Positions 1 through 5,862 are shown, counted from the stretch's first letter. The stretch: DNA of 6,833 nt from Clostridia bacterium (GCA_007136565.1 SLGS01000226.1:1-6833); one strand, 5' to 3'. Translations and numbers: made by a program. Notes: a model not told the origin generated them from the letters alone.

Positions 1-218
1 ATGATTATATCCCCCGACCGCTCGATGGTTCGCCCGGCGGCCACTCGGGACTCCACCGCGGCCCGAGGTCCCACGTCTACGATCCTATCACCGGATATGG
101 CTACCGCCCCGGGATCGATGATGGCGGGCTCCCGATCGCTCATGGTGACCACGGCCCCGCCCAGGATCACCGAATCTACGCGCCGCCTCCCGTCATCGCT
201 CATCGAAGATTCCACCAT
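1..218 (-). CDS. Amidohydrolase, N-terminal fragment (gene leaves window)
   Basis: Reading leftward from ATG at 218, an open frame of 72 codons continues past the window edge. After a short polar leader (MVESSMSDDGRRR) it reads DSVILGGAVVTMSD, then a stretch containing GAVAISGDRIVDVG, ending in ERSGDII. This is the beta-sandwich start typical of ATZ/TRZ-type and cytosine-deaminase-like amidohydrolases; the PGxVxxHxH metal motif would follow just outside the window. No catalytic residue is visible, so the substrate is unknown. The ATG follows the TGA of the upstream amidohydrolase (235-233) by 14 nt and has a GGGAG Shine-Dalgarno at 231-227, 8 nt upstream, so the two are almost certainly co-transcribed. 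An in-frame ATG at 203 lacks a ribosome site. The N-terminus resembles that of its neighbour (GG/DG, VxTMD/S, GxIA/GAVA, IVDV), suggesting a tandem paralogue pair. The family call is fairly sure; the function is not. Confidence 0.8.
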   Translation of the reverse strand, partial: MVESSMSDDGRRRVDSVILGGAVVTMSDREPAIIDPGAVAISGDRIVDVGPRAAVESRVAAGRTIERSGDII

Positions 219-226
219 GATTCCCA

Positions 227-231
227 CTCCC
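227..231 (-). promoter_or_regulatory. Shine-Dalgarno site for the partial amidohydrolase
   Basis: GGGAG lies 8 nt before the ATG at 218 and begins 2 nt after the TGA of the preceding gene. It decides the start at 218 over the in-frame ATG at 203 and indicates reinitiation or translational coupling within one transcript. Confidence 0.6.
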
Positions 232-232
232 T

Positions 233-1762
233 TCACCGGGCGCCCGGGAAACCCCGGGCGTCCTCGTGCCTCCAACCGTCCCAAAATCCCCGGGGTAGCT
301 CCAGGTACCGGGATATGTCCACGCGCTCGGTGGCGCGTCGAGCCTCCTCCCTCGCCATGGCCACGACCTCGGATTCGTCGACGCTGTTCACCACGCCACC
401 CTCCATGAGGATCTCTCCGTCCACGATGGTGGTATCCACGTCGTTTCCGTTGACGTAATATGCCACCAGCTGCGGGAGATTGTGGGCCGGCGCGAGGTGG
501 GGCCTATCCATATCGATGGCTATTACGTCCGCCCGCTTGCCCACCTCCAGGGATCCCACCAGGTGGTCGACGCCCATGACCCTGGCGGCATCGATGGTCA
601 CCATTTTCAGGGCCCGGCCGGCGGGATACACATCCTGCGTCCCATGTGCCATCCAGTTCAAAAAGAGGGACCTATCGATATCCTTGAAGAGATCCAGGGA
701 TATCCGGGGCGCCGGACCGTCGGTGGTTATCGAGGTGCAAACCCCGGCGCGGAGCAACTCGGGTACGGGGCATCGCCCATACCAGAGGTTCTCCTCCATG
801 GAGGGTGCGGAGGCAACCTTAGCGCGGGTCTCGGCGAGGATCTCTATCTCCGATTCCCGGAGGCCGTTGGCGTGGGCGATGACCACCTCGGGACCCAGCA
901 ACTCCCGGGCCTTTCGGGGTCCCATCTTCTCCACGGCAAAATCCACGGTGCCCTCGAACATGTGCGTCTGCAGCCTAACCCCGTAGCGGGCTGCGATGTC
1001 CTTGACCTCCTCGGCCTTCTCGATGATGAGGGGCACGTCGGCGTCGGAATAGACCGGGGTTGGGTCGTTCCTTCGGCGTCCGCGGGGATGCCTCCCGAAG
1101 AGGTAGGGCACCGAGAGGAAGGCCCCCATCATGTCCGATCCGGGCCCGCGGAACCGGGCCAGCACTTCCTCGGTGCACCGCAGGGTGTCGGCGTAAGTGA
1201 AACCCCGGACCTCGGGCTCTCCCGACTCCCACCACGTCGCCGTGTACGGCTCGGGGATGTGCTTTACGAAGAGGTCCGGGGGACCGACCCCGACGCTGCC
1301 CCGAAGCCCCACCTCGCGCTGGGCCCGGGCGTTGGCGTAGGCGAACACCGGGCTATCGGTGCGCGCGGGGGTACCCCCTATGGTGGTCATGTTGGAGGTG
1401 ACGCCGAAACGAACCCTCTCCACGGCGGACAGCAGACCCTCCGCGTACCAAAAATCCTCGGTGGTCCCGTGGTAGTAAAGGTGCCCGCCGGGCCAGCCCA
1501 ACAGCGGATGATACGTGGCCTTGATCATCCCGTGGCCCGCGTGGGAGTAGGTATCCACCAGGCCGGGCATGACGAGTTTTCCCCGGGCGCAAATCTCGCG
1601 GTCGCCCCGGTATCGATCCCGGATTTCCCCGGCAGTCGCCACATCCACGATCTCCCCGTCGCGAACGGCAATACCCCCGGGACTCAGTATCCGGTTGCCG
1701 GGGTCCATGGTCATGACATCCCCATCGAGAATCAGGAGATCTACCCTCTCGACTTCTCTCAA
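233..1762 (-). CDS. ATZ/TRZ-type amidohydrolase with altered HxH metal motif
   Basis: This 509-residue protein has the amidohydrolase layout: N-terminal beta-sandwich strands (1-65, VDLLILDGDVMTMDP), a TIM-barrel core, and a C-terminal strand set after VGSLEVGKRADVIAID (402-417). Core motifs are PGLVDTYSHAGHG (66-78), HMFE (H267, E270), HANG (H297) and TDGPAPR with the catalytic-type D348 followed by SLDLF. In hydrolytic deaminases and chlorohydrolases of this group the first strand carries HxH; here it is Y72-S-H74, with an extra H77. H74, H267, E270, H297 and D348 are kept, so a metal site is plausible but changed. The substrate is unknown. The start is TTG at 1762, with GAGGGG 8 nt upstream (1776-1771); the first ATG is at codon 17, inside the conserved first strands. 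The C-terminal tail (460-509) is charged and ends in a Trp/Arg-rich stretch. It is coupled to the amidohydrolase starting at 218. The family is sure, the reaction is not. Confidence 0.9.
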   Translation of the reverse strand: MREVERVDLLILDGDVMTMDPGNRILSPGGIAVRDGEIVDVATAGEIRDRYRGDREICARGKLVMPGLVDTYSHAGHGMIKATYHPLLGWPGGHLYYHGTTEDFWYAEGLLSAVERVRFGVTSNMTTIGGTPARTDSPVFAYANARAQREVGLRGSVGVGPPDLFVKHIPEPYTATWWESGEPEVRGFTYADTLRCTEEVLARFRGPGSDMMGAFLSVPYLFGRHPRGRRRNDPTPVYSDADVPLIIEKAEEVKDIAARYGVRLQTHMFEGTVDFAVEKMGPRKARELLGPEVVIAHANGLRESEIEILAETRAKVASAPSMEENLWYGRCPVPELLRAGVCTSITTDGPAPRISLDLFKDIDRSLFLNWMAHGTQDVYPAGRALKMVTIDAARVMGVDHLVGSLEVGKRADVIAIDMDRPHLAPAHNLPQLVAYYVNGNDVDTTIVDGEILMEGGVVNSVDESEVVAMAREEARRATERVDISRYLELPRGFWDGWRHEDARGFPGAR

Positions 1763-1770
1763 GAAAACTA

Positions 1771-1776
1771 CCCCTC
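1771..1776 (-). promoter_or_regulatory. Shine-Dalgarno supporting a TTG start
   Basis: GAGGGG sits 8 nt upstream of the TTG at 1762. No ATG or GTG is available in frame nearby, and the first internal ATG would delete conserved beta-sandwich strands. This site is the main support for the unusual start codon. Confidence 0.55.
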
Positions 1777-1832
1777 TCTCGTCGTTTCTGCACTGGACCT
1801 CGCGGCGCGGATACGAGGCCCGGGAACGCCAA

Positions 1833-1874
1833 CAGCGGAGGGGATATCGACCGCTGGCCGACTCCCCTCCGCTG
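1833..1874 (-). terminator. Perfect 12-bp inverted repeat, possible terminator or operator
   Basis: In the 167-bp spacer between the CstB-like gene and the amidohydrolase, CAGCGGAGGGGA (1833-1844) is exactly complementary to 1863-1874, leaving an 18-nt loop. It begins about 55 nt downstream of the TAA at 1932-1930. There is no T-tract on either strand, so it is not a textbook intrinsic terminator. It could end the sulfur operon with Rho, stabilise the mRNA end, or be an operator for the downstream amidohydrolase genes. CCGCTGG also occurs as a direct repeat in the loop (1851-1857) and in one arm (1869-1875). I see no convincing sigma-70 promoter in the rest of the spacer. Confidence 0.45.
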
Positions 1875-1929
1875 GTCTAACCATGGCGGGCCGGTACCCG
1901 CACGGACCATCCACTCAATGGCACCGGCC

Positions 1930-3306
1930 TTACTCGTCGTACTCCAGGGGAAACCCTTGGGCGTTCCAGGACTTCATGCTCCCGAGTACGTTGTAGACTT
2001 CGTCAAAGCCCGCCCGAAGCAGCACGCTAGCGGCCAGGCTGGCCCGATTGCCGACGTTGCAGATGACCGCCACCGGTCTTCCCCGGGGCACCTCGTCGAC
2101 GCGGTCGGCCAGCTCCCCGGTGAATATCCAGCTCGACCCGGGGACGTAACCGTTAACGCGCTCGTTGGCGCGGCGCACGTCCAGGACCTCCACCGCATCC
2201 TCGTCCACCATGGCCCGAAGTTCCTCCGCGGTGATCAGACCCGAGGACTCCACCCCGTAACCCGTGCTGTACCAGTCCTCCATGCCGCCGGCCAAGTAAC
2301 CCTCGAAGTTATCGAAACCTATCCGCAGGAGGGAAACCACCAGTTCGTCGATGACCTCATCCTCGTCCACCACCAAGAGCACCCTATCCGATTCCGGTTT
2401 CAGCACCCAGCCCGCAAAGGACGCGATGCCTCCCCGCCAGATGCTCAAAGACCCCGGGATGTGGGCGCCGCCGAAAGCCACGGGCGAACGGCAGTCGACG
2501 ACCCGGGCACCGTCCTCCATGGCCTGCTTGAAGCGGGCGGCCGACAGGGGTTCGGGGCGGGGCATCGCCGTCGTCGGGGGCGGTCCCTCCAGGTTGTACT
2601 TCTCCATCAGGCGGAAGTAGTGGGGAATGGCCAATTCCTCGGCCAACTTGTGCTCGATGAAATCCTCCCTGGAAAAGGACAGCAACGGGTTCTGGCGGAG
2701 CTCGACCCCCAGCGTGCTATCGTTGCGCTCGGAGATGCTGTTACCGCAGGCCGAGCCGGCTCCGTGGGCGGGATAAAGTATGGCGCCTCCCCCCAGCGGC
2801 AGGATCTTTTCGTGGATGCTGTCGTAGAGAGTTCCGGAGAGTTCCCGTGCCTTATCCGGGTAGAAGTCGGTGCGGCCGACTTCCCCCACGAAGAGGGCAT
2901 CGCCGGTGAACACCGCCACGGCCTCTTCTCCGGCCTCGGGGTGCACCAGGGCGTAAGAGAAACTCTCCGGGGTGTGTCCGGGGGTGGCCAGGGCCCGCAC
3001 CCGTAGATCTCCCAGCTCGAACTCGTCACCGTCCTCCACGGTCTCGCCGTAGCCGAAGTCCAAGGCCCCACCGTGGAAGACGCGCGCTCCGGTTTCCCGG
3101 GCCAAATCCTTCGAACCGACGACGTAATCCTCGTTGCGGTGGGTCTCGAAGACGTAGCGTATCTGCATTCCGAGCTCCGCAGCCCGATCCGTGTACTTCC
3201 ACCAATCCCTCTGCGGATCCACCACGGCGGCGGCGGTCATGGATCCCACGAGGTAGGATTGGTGGGCTATACCCGTGGCGATGAACCTCTCGACGACATA
3301 TTTCAT
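1930..3306 (-). CDS. CstB-like persulfide dioxygenase-sulfurtransferase (MBL fold + two rhodanese domains)
   Basis: The 458 residues match the CstB layout: metallo-beta-lactamase (MBL) persulfide dioxygenase (1-250), a degenerate rhodanese (about 255-350) and a catalytic rhodanese (about 357-455). The MBL part keeps the residues equivalent to the mono-iron triad of ETHE1-type dioxygenases: H56 (THRNEDY), H111 (TPGHTPES) and D136 (TGDALF, then GRTDF), plus H181 in YPAHGAGSACG. C187 lies in the same GAGSACG context as the active-site cysteine of CstB. The usual HxHxDH is reduced to HxNxDY. The first rhodanese has DEDE (314-317) where the active cysteine loop should be; the second has C416 in CNVGNR. 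The family oxidises low-molecular-weight persulfides with O2 and moves sulfane sulfur; it is cytosolic and no signal peptide is seen. The ATG directly follows the upstream TAG, with GGGAGG 10 nt before it (3322-3317). Family confidence is high; exact substrates are inferred. Confidence 0.88.
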   Translation of the reverse strand: MKYVVERFIATGIAHQSYLVGSMTAAAVVDPQRDWWKYTDRAAELGMQIRYVFETHRNEDYVVGSKDLARETGARVFHGGALDFGYGETVEDGDEFELGDLRVRALATPGHTPESFSYALVHPEAGEEAVAVFTGDALFVGEVGRTDFYPDKARELSGTLYDSIHEKILPLGGGAILYPAHGAGSACGNSISERNDSTLGVELRQNPLLSFSREDFIEHKLAEELAIPHYFRLMEKYNLEGPPPTTAMPRPEPLSAARFKQAMEDGARVVDCRSPVAFGGAHIPGSLSIWRGGIASFAGWVLKPESDRVLLVVDEDEVIDELVVSLLRIGFDNFEGYLAGGMEDWYSTGYGVESSGLITAEELRAMVDEDAVEVLDVRRANERVNGYVPGSSWIFTGELADRVDEVPRGRPVAVICNVGNRASLAASVLLRAGFDEVYNVLGSMKSWNAQGFPLEYDE

Positions 3307-4167
3307 CTACTTTCCGCCTCCCATACTACCCATGACCTTGAGGATCATGTTGGCATGGGTCCGCTCCTCGAAAGCCATATCGATGAGAACGGACCTCAAG
3401 GCATCATCCTCCACCAGCTCCGCGGAACGTCGATAGAAGTCGTAGGCCTCGAGCTCCCAGGCCACGGCCCGCTCCAGGACCTCGGGCGCATCCTCGGGGT
3501 TTTCGAGATCCATGTCCACATCGTAGCTTCGGGCGATCTCCGCCACGCTGTCGTCCTCCACGTCCCAGTCGTCCACGGGGCGGGCGGCCAGGGCGGTCAG
3601 ATCCAGCATATCCGCGGGGGCTCGCCCCTCGGCCTGGGCGGCCGACTTGTACTTGGAAAACACTATGTCCGTGTGCCGTTCCTCCATGACCTCCAGGTAC
3701 TCGAGTACCTCCTTGGCCGCCGGGTTCGACACGCGCTTTGCGGCCAGCGAGTAGTATTGGGCGGCCTGGATCTCCCGTATGACCGCCACCTCGAGGAGGC
3801 CGGCGGTGGATGCGATCTCGTCGCGCTCCAGGGACTTGGCGGGGCCGGAGGTCTTCTCGAAGGGCCAACCCTTGATGCCTCCCTCGAGGCTGCGGGCGTC
3901 GAAACCGCGGCGGGCGAGGAGCCGGGCGCCGGCGCCTCCGCGCACCCCGGTCCCGCAATACGTCACGATGGGGCGGTCGGGATCGAAGCGTTCCGCCGCC
4001 ACATCCAACTGCCCCAGGGGTATCGATAAGGCTCCGGGAATATGCTCCCCGGTGAATTCCTCGGGTTCTCGAACGTCGATCAGGAGTATTTCCGGACTCG
4101 ATTTCATCATCTGTTTGAGGCGATCGGGGTTAACCGTACCTTCGGCGGCATTGGTGCGCTCACTCAC
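3307..4167 (-). CDS. Rhodanese-rubrerythrin-like fusion protein
   Basis: I start this gene at GTG 4167, which has GGGAGAG 7 nt upstream and gives 286 residues. The frame stays open to an ATG at 4254 (315 residues), but that ATG has no ribosome site and lies in a terminator-like hairpin. Residue numbers below count from the 4254 ATG. A rhodanese domain (about 43-132) shows LLIDVREPEEF, HIPGAL and the active loop C100-GTGVR, so it should carry sulfane sulfur. It is followed by a ferritin-like four-helix domain (about 150-310) with the diiron ligand pattern E161, E191xxH194, E267, E297xxH300, as in rubrerythrin. There is no CxxC rubredoxin domain, signal peptide or membrane segment. The last codon abuts the ATG of the CstB-like gene, so they form one translational unit. 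A role in sulfide/persulfide and peroxide or O2 stress is inferred from both domains and the neighbour. Confidence 0.85.
   Translation of the reverse strand: MSERTNAAEGTVNPDRLKQMMKSSPEILLIDVREPEEFTGEHIPGALSIPLGQLDVAAERFDPDRPIVTYCGTGVRGGAGARLLARRGFDARSLEGGIKGWPFEKTSGPAKSLERDEIASTAGLLEVAVIREIQAAQYYSLAAKRVSNPAAKEVLEYLEVMEERHTDIVFSKYKSAAQAEGRAPADMLDLTALAARPVDDWDVEDDSVAEIARSYDVDMDLENPEDAPEVLERAVAWELEAYDFYRRSAELVEDDALRSVLIDMAFEERTHANMILKVMGSMGGGK
3317..3322 (-). promoter_or_regulatory. Shine-Dalgarno for the CstB-like gene inside the upstream gene
   Basis: GGGAGG lies within the last codons of the rhodanese-rubrerythrin gene, 10 nt before the ATG at 3306. The TAG and ATG are directly adjacent, an arrangement that implies translational coupling. 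Confidence 0.55.
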
Positions 4168-4174
4168 GGTACCA

Positions 4175-4181
4175 CTCTCCC
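4175..4181 (-). promoter_or_regulatory. Shine-Dalgarno favouring the GTG start at 4167
   Basis: GGGAGAG ends 7 nt before GTG 4167. The alternative ATG at 4254 is preceded by GCGAGATCCCCC, a poor ribosome site. The extra 29 residues from 4254 come before the first recognisable rhodanese segment and look like no known domain. Confidence 0.5.
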
Positions 4182-4206
4182 ATCGGGTAATGATCTCTCC
4201 CCGGAG

Positions 4207-4214
4207 ATAATCTA
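4207..4214 (-). promoter_or_regulatory. Weak candidate -10 element for the sulfur cassette
   Basis: TAGATTAT is an AT-rich island in a GC-rich spacer. It lies about 40 nt upstream of the GTG at 4167, which would leave a leader of about 33 nt. The hexamer GATTAT matches TATAAT at 4 of 6 positions. The T-tract 17 nt further upstream is a poor -35 match, so a sigma-70 promoter here is only a possibility; an activator-dependent promoter would also fit. Confidence 0.25.
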
Positions 4215-4229
4215 CCCTATCGTGGGCCG

Positions 4230-4254
4230 AAAAAAACGGCGTCGGCATCGCCAT
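4230..4254 (-). terminator. Short hairpin followed by T7, probable intrinsic terminator
   Basis: On the minus strand ATGGCG (4254-4249) can pair with CGCCGT (4241-4236), including one G-U pair, around a 7-nt loop. The descending arm runs straight into seven T residues (4236-4230). It lies about 117 nt downstream of the diguanylate cyclase stop. The stem is short but GC-rich at its core and the T-tract is the only one in the spacer. If real, it separates the cyclase transcript from the sulfur cassette and makes the ATG at 4254 unlikely as a start. Confidence 0.4.
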
Positions 4255-4333
4255 GGGGGATCTCGCCCGGGTCCGGGGGATCCCACCATCCTACTTCTAT
4301 GCGAGGTGGGGCGTGCCCTTTGTCGCGGGAAGA

Positions 4334-4357
4334 CCCCGGGGATGGCGATTCCCGGGG
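4334..4357 (-). terminator. Weak GC hairpin after the diguanylate cyclase
   Basis: CCCCGGG (4334-4340) and CCCGGGG (4351-4357) form a 7-bp stem with a 10-nt loop, 13 nt after the TAG at 4373-4371. No T-run follows. In a GC-rich genome such a stem can arise by chance; it may help 3'-end formation together with the hairpin at 4254-4230. Confidence 0.25.
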
Positions 4358-4370
4358 GAGGCGCGGGATC

Positions 4371-5738
4371 CTAGGTCGAATCCCCGGGGCCACGGACGCG
4401 ATTGCGGCCCGCGTCCTTGGCCCGGTAGAGAGCCTCGTCGGCGCGCCGAAGGAGGGCGTGCCAGCTATCGTCGGCATCGAGGCGAACAGCCACCCCGAGG
4501 CTCACGGTGATGTGAAGTTCGTCGCCGTCGCGCACGGGGAAGGCGGTTTCCTCCACGGCGGATCGCATGCGCTCGGCGAGGACCAATGCGCCGCGATGGT
4601 CGGTCTCGGGGAGGATGACGGCGAACTCCTCTCCCCCGTAGCGGGCCACTATGTCCGAGTCGCGGCTGGCCTCGACCAGGACATCCGCCAGCCGGCGCAA
4701 TACGGCGTCGCCCGCCGGATGCCCGTGGGTATCGTTGAGATCCTTGAAACAGTCGATGTCCAAGAACACCAGGGCCAAGTCCCTGTCGAAGCGATGGGCC
4801 CTCATCATCTCGCTTCGCAGGGTGGCCCGCAGGACTCGCCGATTCCAAAGGTCGGTGAGACCATCGGTGGCGGCGAGGCGGCGGCTCCTCTCCAGGGAGC
4901 GCACCTTGTCGTGGGCCTCCGAGGCCAATTCCGCCAAGGAGACGAGCATCATTTCGCCGGGACCCTCGAGGATGTCCGGGTCGCGGGCCTCCACGGTCAA
5001 CACGGCCAGGACCTCGTCTTCGGATAGCAGGGGTATGGAAATTTGCGCCCGCGTGCCGAGCGTACCCGGCACGTAGTCGGGGTCCCGCCTCACGTCGGGT
5101 ACGAGTACGGTCTCCTTTTCCCGGTAGGCGCGGTTGCTGATCCCCTTGCCGGGAGACAACCGGGACCCGGGTCCCACGCCCGTGGGATCTTGGCACCTTT
5201 GGGCCCGGACCTCGAGGACGCCGTCGTCATCGGGGACCAGGATCGTGGCATTGCGAAATCCCCGGGACTCCACCGCTATGTCCACGGTGGTCTCCCAGAT
5301 CTCCTCTACGGTCCTCGCGGCGTGCAGATCCCGGGTGGCCCGAAAGGCCGAGTGCAGGCGGCTGAGGATGATCTCGCGCTCATCGTAGCGCTCAGCACCC
5401 CAATCCACGGCGTATCCTACGAGGGGAAAGTAGGCTGCTATGAAGATACCGACCTCCCAGTAGTTCCGGCGAATCTCGGGATCCCAACGGAAGGCGAAAT
5501 CGAAAAAGAAGAGGCCGACCACCGCCAGCCCGCTGACGGCGCCGTAGGGGGGACGAAGCATCAATGCCGTGAACGCCACGGGCAGGGCCCCGGCGAAGTG
5601 GATCCAGGGGGCGGCGGTTCGATGCAGGATGTAGCCGTAAAGTGCCCAGGTGGCCAGGAGCAAGAGGCGAACCCGCCAGTCCCGTCGCATCTCCCGTAGT
5701 TCCGGTTTCAACGCGATCCCCCATCCCCCAAGAGCCAT
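4371..5738 (-). CDS. Membrane-anchored GAF-GGDEF diguanylate cyclase
   Basis: The product should make c-di-GMP from two GTP at the cytoplasmic face of the membrane. Four hydrophobic segments lie at about 23-38, 45-61, 65-83 and 94-111, followed by a GAF-like sensory domain (about 125-280) and a GGDEF domain (about 288-450). The active-site signature is Y367-GGEEF (368-372), with metal-binding D327 in LDIDCFKDLND and the HGHPAGD segment. R359-D-S-D362 sits five residues before GGEEF, the spacing of the inhibitory I-site, so product feedback is expected. No EAL or HD-GYP domain is present. The ATG at 5738 is only about 10 nt after a predicted transcription start; TTG at 5711, with GGGGGA 5 nt upstream, is an alternative that removes only nine residues. 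The signal sensed by the membrane or GAF part is unknown. Its own promoter and the downstream T-tract hairpin suggest a single-gene unit. Confidence 0.93.
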   Translation of the reverse strand: MALGGWGIALKPELREMRRDWRVRLLLLATWALYGYILHRTAAPWIHFAGALPVAFTALMLRPPYGAVSGLAVVGLFFFDFAFRWDPEIRRNYWEVGIFIAAYFPLVGYAVDWGAERYDEREIILSRLHSAFRATRDLHAARTVEEIWETTVDIAVESRGFRNATILVPDDDGVLEVRAQRCQDPTGVGPGSRLSPGKGISNRAYREKETVLVPDVRRDPDYVPGTLGTRAQISIPLLSEDEVLAVLTVEARDPDILEGPGEMMLVSLAELASEAHDKVRSLERSRRLAATDGLTDLWNRRVLRATLRSEMMRAHRFDRDLALVFLDIDCFKDLNDTHGHPAGDAVLRRLADVLVEASRDSDIVARYGGEEFAVILPETDHRGALVLAERMRSAVEETAFPVRDGDELHITVSLGVAVRLDADDSWHALLRRADEALYRAKDAGRNRVRGPGDST

Positions 5739-5755
5739 CCCCGTCGCTGAAATAG

Positions 5756-5785
5756 ATTATAGGCCCACGCGGGCGCACGTGCCAG
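5756..5785 (-). promoter_or_regulatory. Sigma-70-like promoter of the diguanylate cyclase
   Basis: A perfect TATAAT (5761-5756) stands in a GC-rich spacer. An 18-nt gap separates it from CTGGCA (5785-5780), which matches TTGACA at 4 of 6 positions. Transcription would begin near 5748-5749, only about 10 nt before the ATG at 5738 and about 37 nt before the alternative TTG at 5711. The element lies downstream of the terminator-like hairpin of the preceding gene, as expected for an independent unit. Confidence 0.55.
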
Positions 5786-5812
5786 TCGGAGGGCATCGGC
5801 GAGGTGATTCGC

Positions 5813-5857
5813 CGTTCCCGCCCGGGCCGCGGGCGGGAACGACCCGGGCGGGAACGA
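5813..5857 (-). terminator. Strong GC hairpin with a duplicated arm
   Basis: CGTTCCCGCCCG (5813-5824) pairs perfectly over 12 bp with 5830-5841, leaving a 5-nt loop. The pairing arm is repeated: CGGGCGGGAACGA occurs at 5830-5842 and again at 5845-5857, so two hairpins compete for the same partner. On the minus strand the structure starts shortly after the TGA of the amidohydrolase (5865-5863), in the place of a transcription terminator. No T-tract follows, so Rho-dependent or purely structural 3'-end formation is more likely than classical intrinsic termination. Confidence 0.5.
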
Positions 5858-5862
5858 AGGTC

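Noticed and set aside
1..408. Plus-strand frame of 135 codons at the left edge
   Set aside because: It is Pro/Arg/Ser-rich low-complexity translation and lies opposite the amidohydrolase end and the partial amidohydrolase, both of which have real family motifs.
1353..1910. Minus-strand frame of 185 codons overlapping the amidohydrolase N-terminus and the spacer
   Set aside because: Different frame from the real gene, Arg/Gly/Pro-rich, no domain; it would also run through the 1833-1874 hairpin.
1763..1929. Possible promoter for the amidohydrolase pair (TTGGCG near 1832-1827, TATCCG further on)
   Set aside because: The hexamers are only about 13 nt apart and the -10 match is poor, so no sigma-70 promoter can be supported.
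482..1996. Long plus-strand open frame of 504 codons antisense to the amidohydrolase
   Set aside because: It lies almost wholly opposite a recognised gene, its product is rich in Gly/Pro/His/Val with no known domain, and long antisense frames are expected from codon bias at this GC content.
1918..3006. Plus-strand frame of 362 codons opposite the CstB-like gene
   Set aside because: It overlaps a gene with clear catalytic motifs on the other strand; the translation has no recognisable motif and is a shadow of biased third positions.
3073..4029. Plus-strand frame of 318 codons opposite the rhodanese fusion and the start of the CstB-like gene
   Set aside because: It spans the junction of two real minus-strand genes and has no plausible domain.
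4282..4310. CCCACC/GGTGGG inverted repeat
   Set aside because: Only 6 bp with a 17-nt loop; expected by chance in sequence of this composition.
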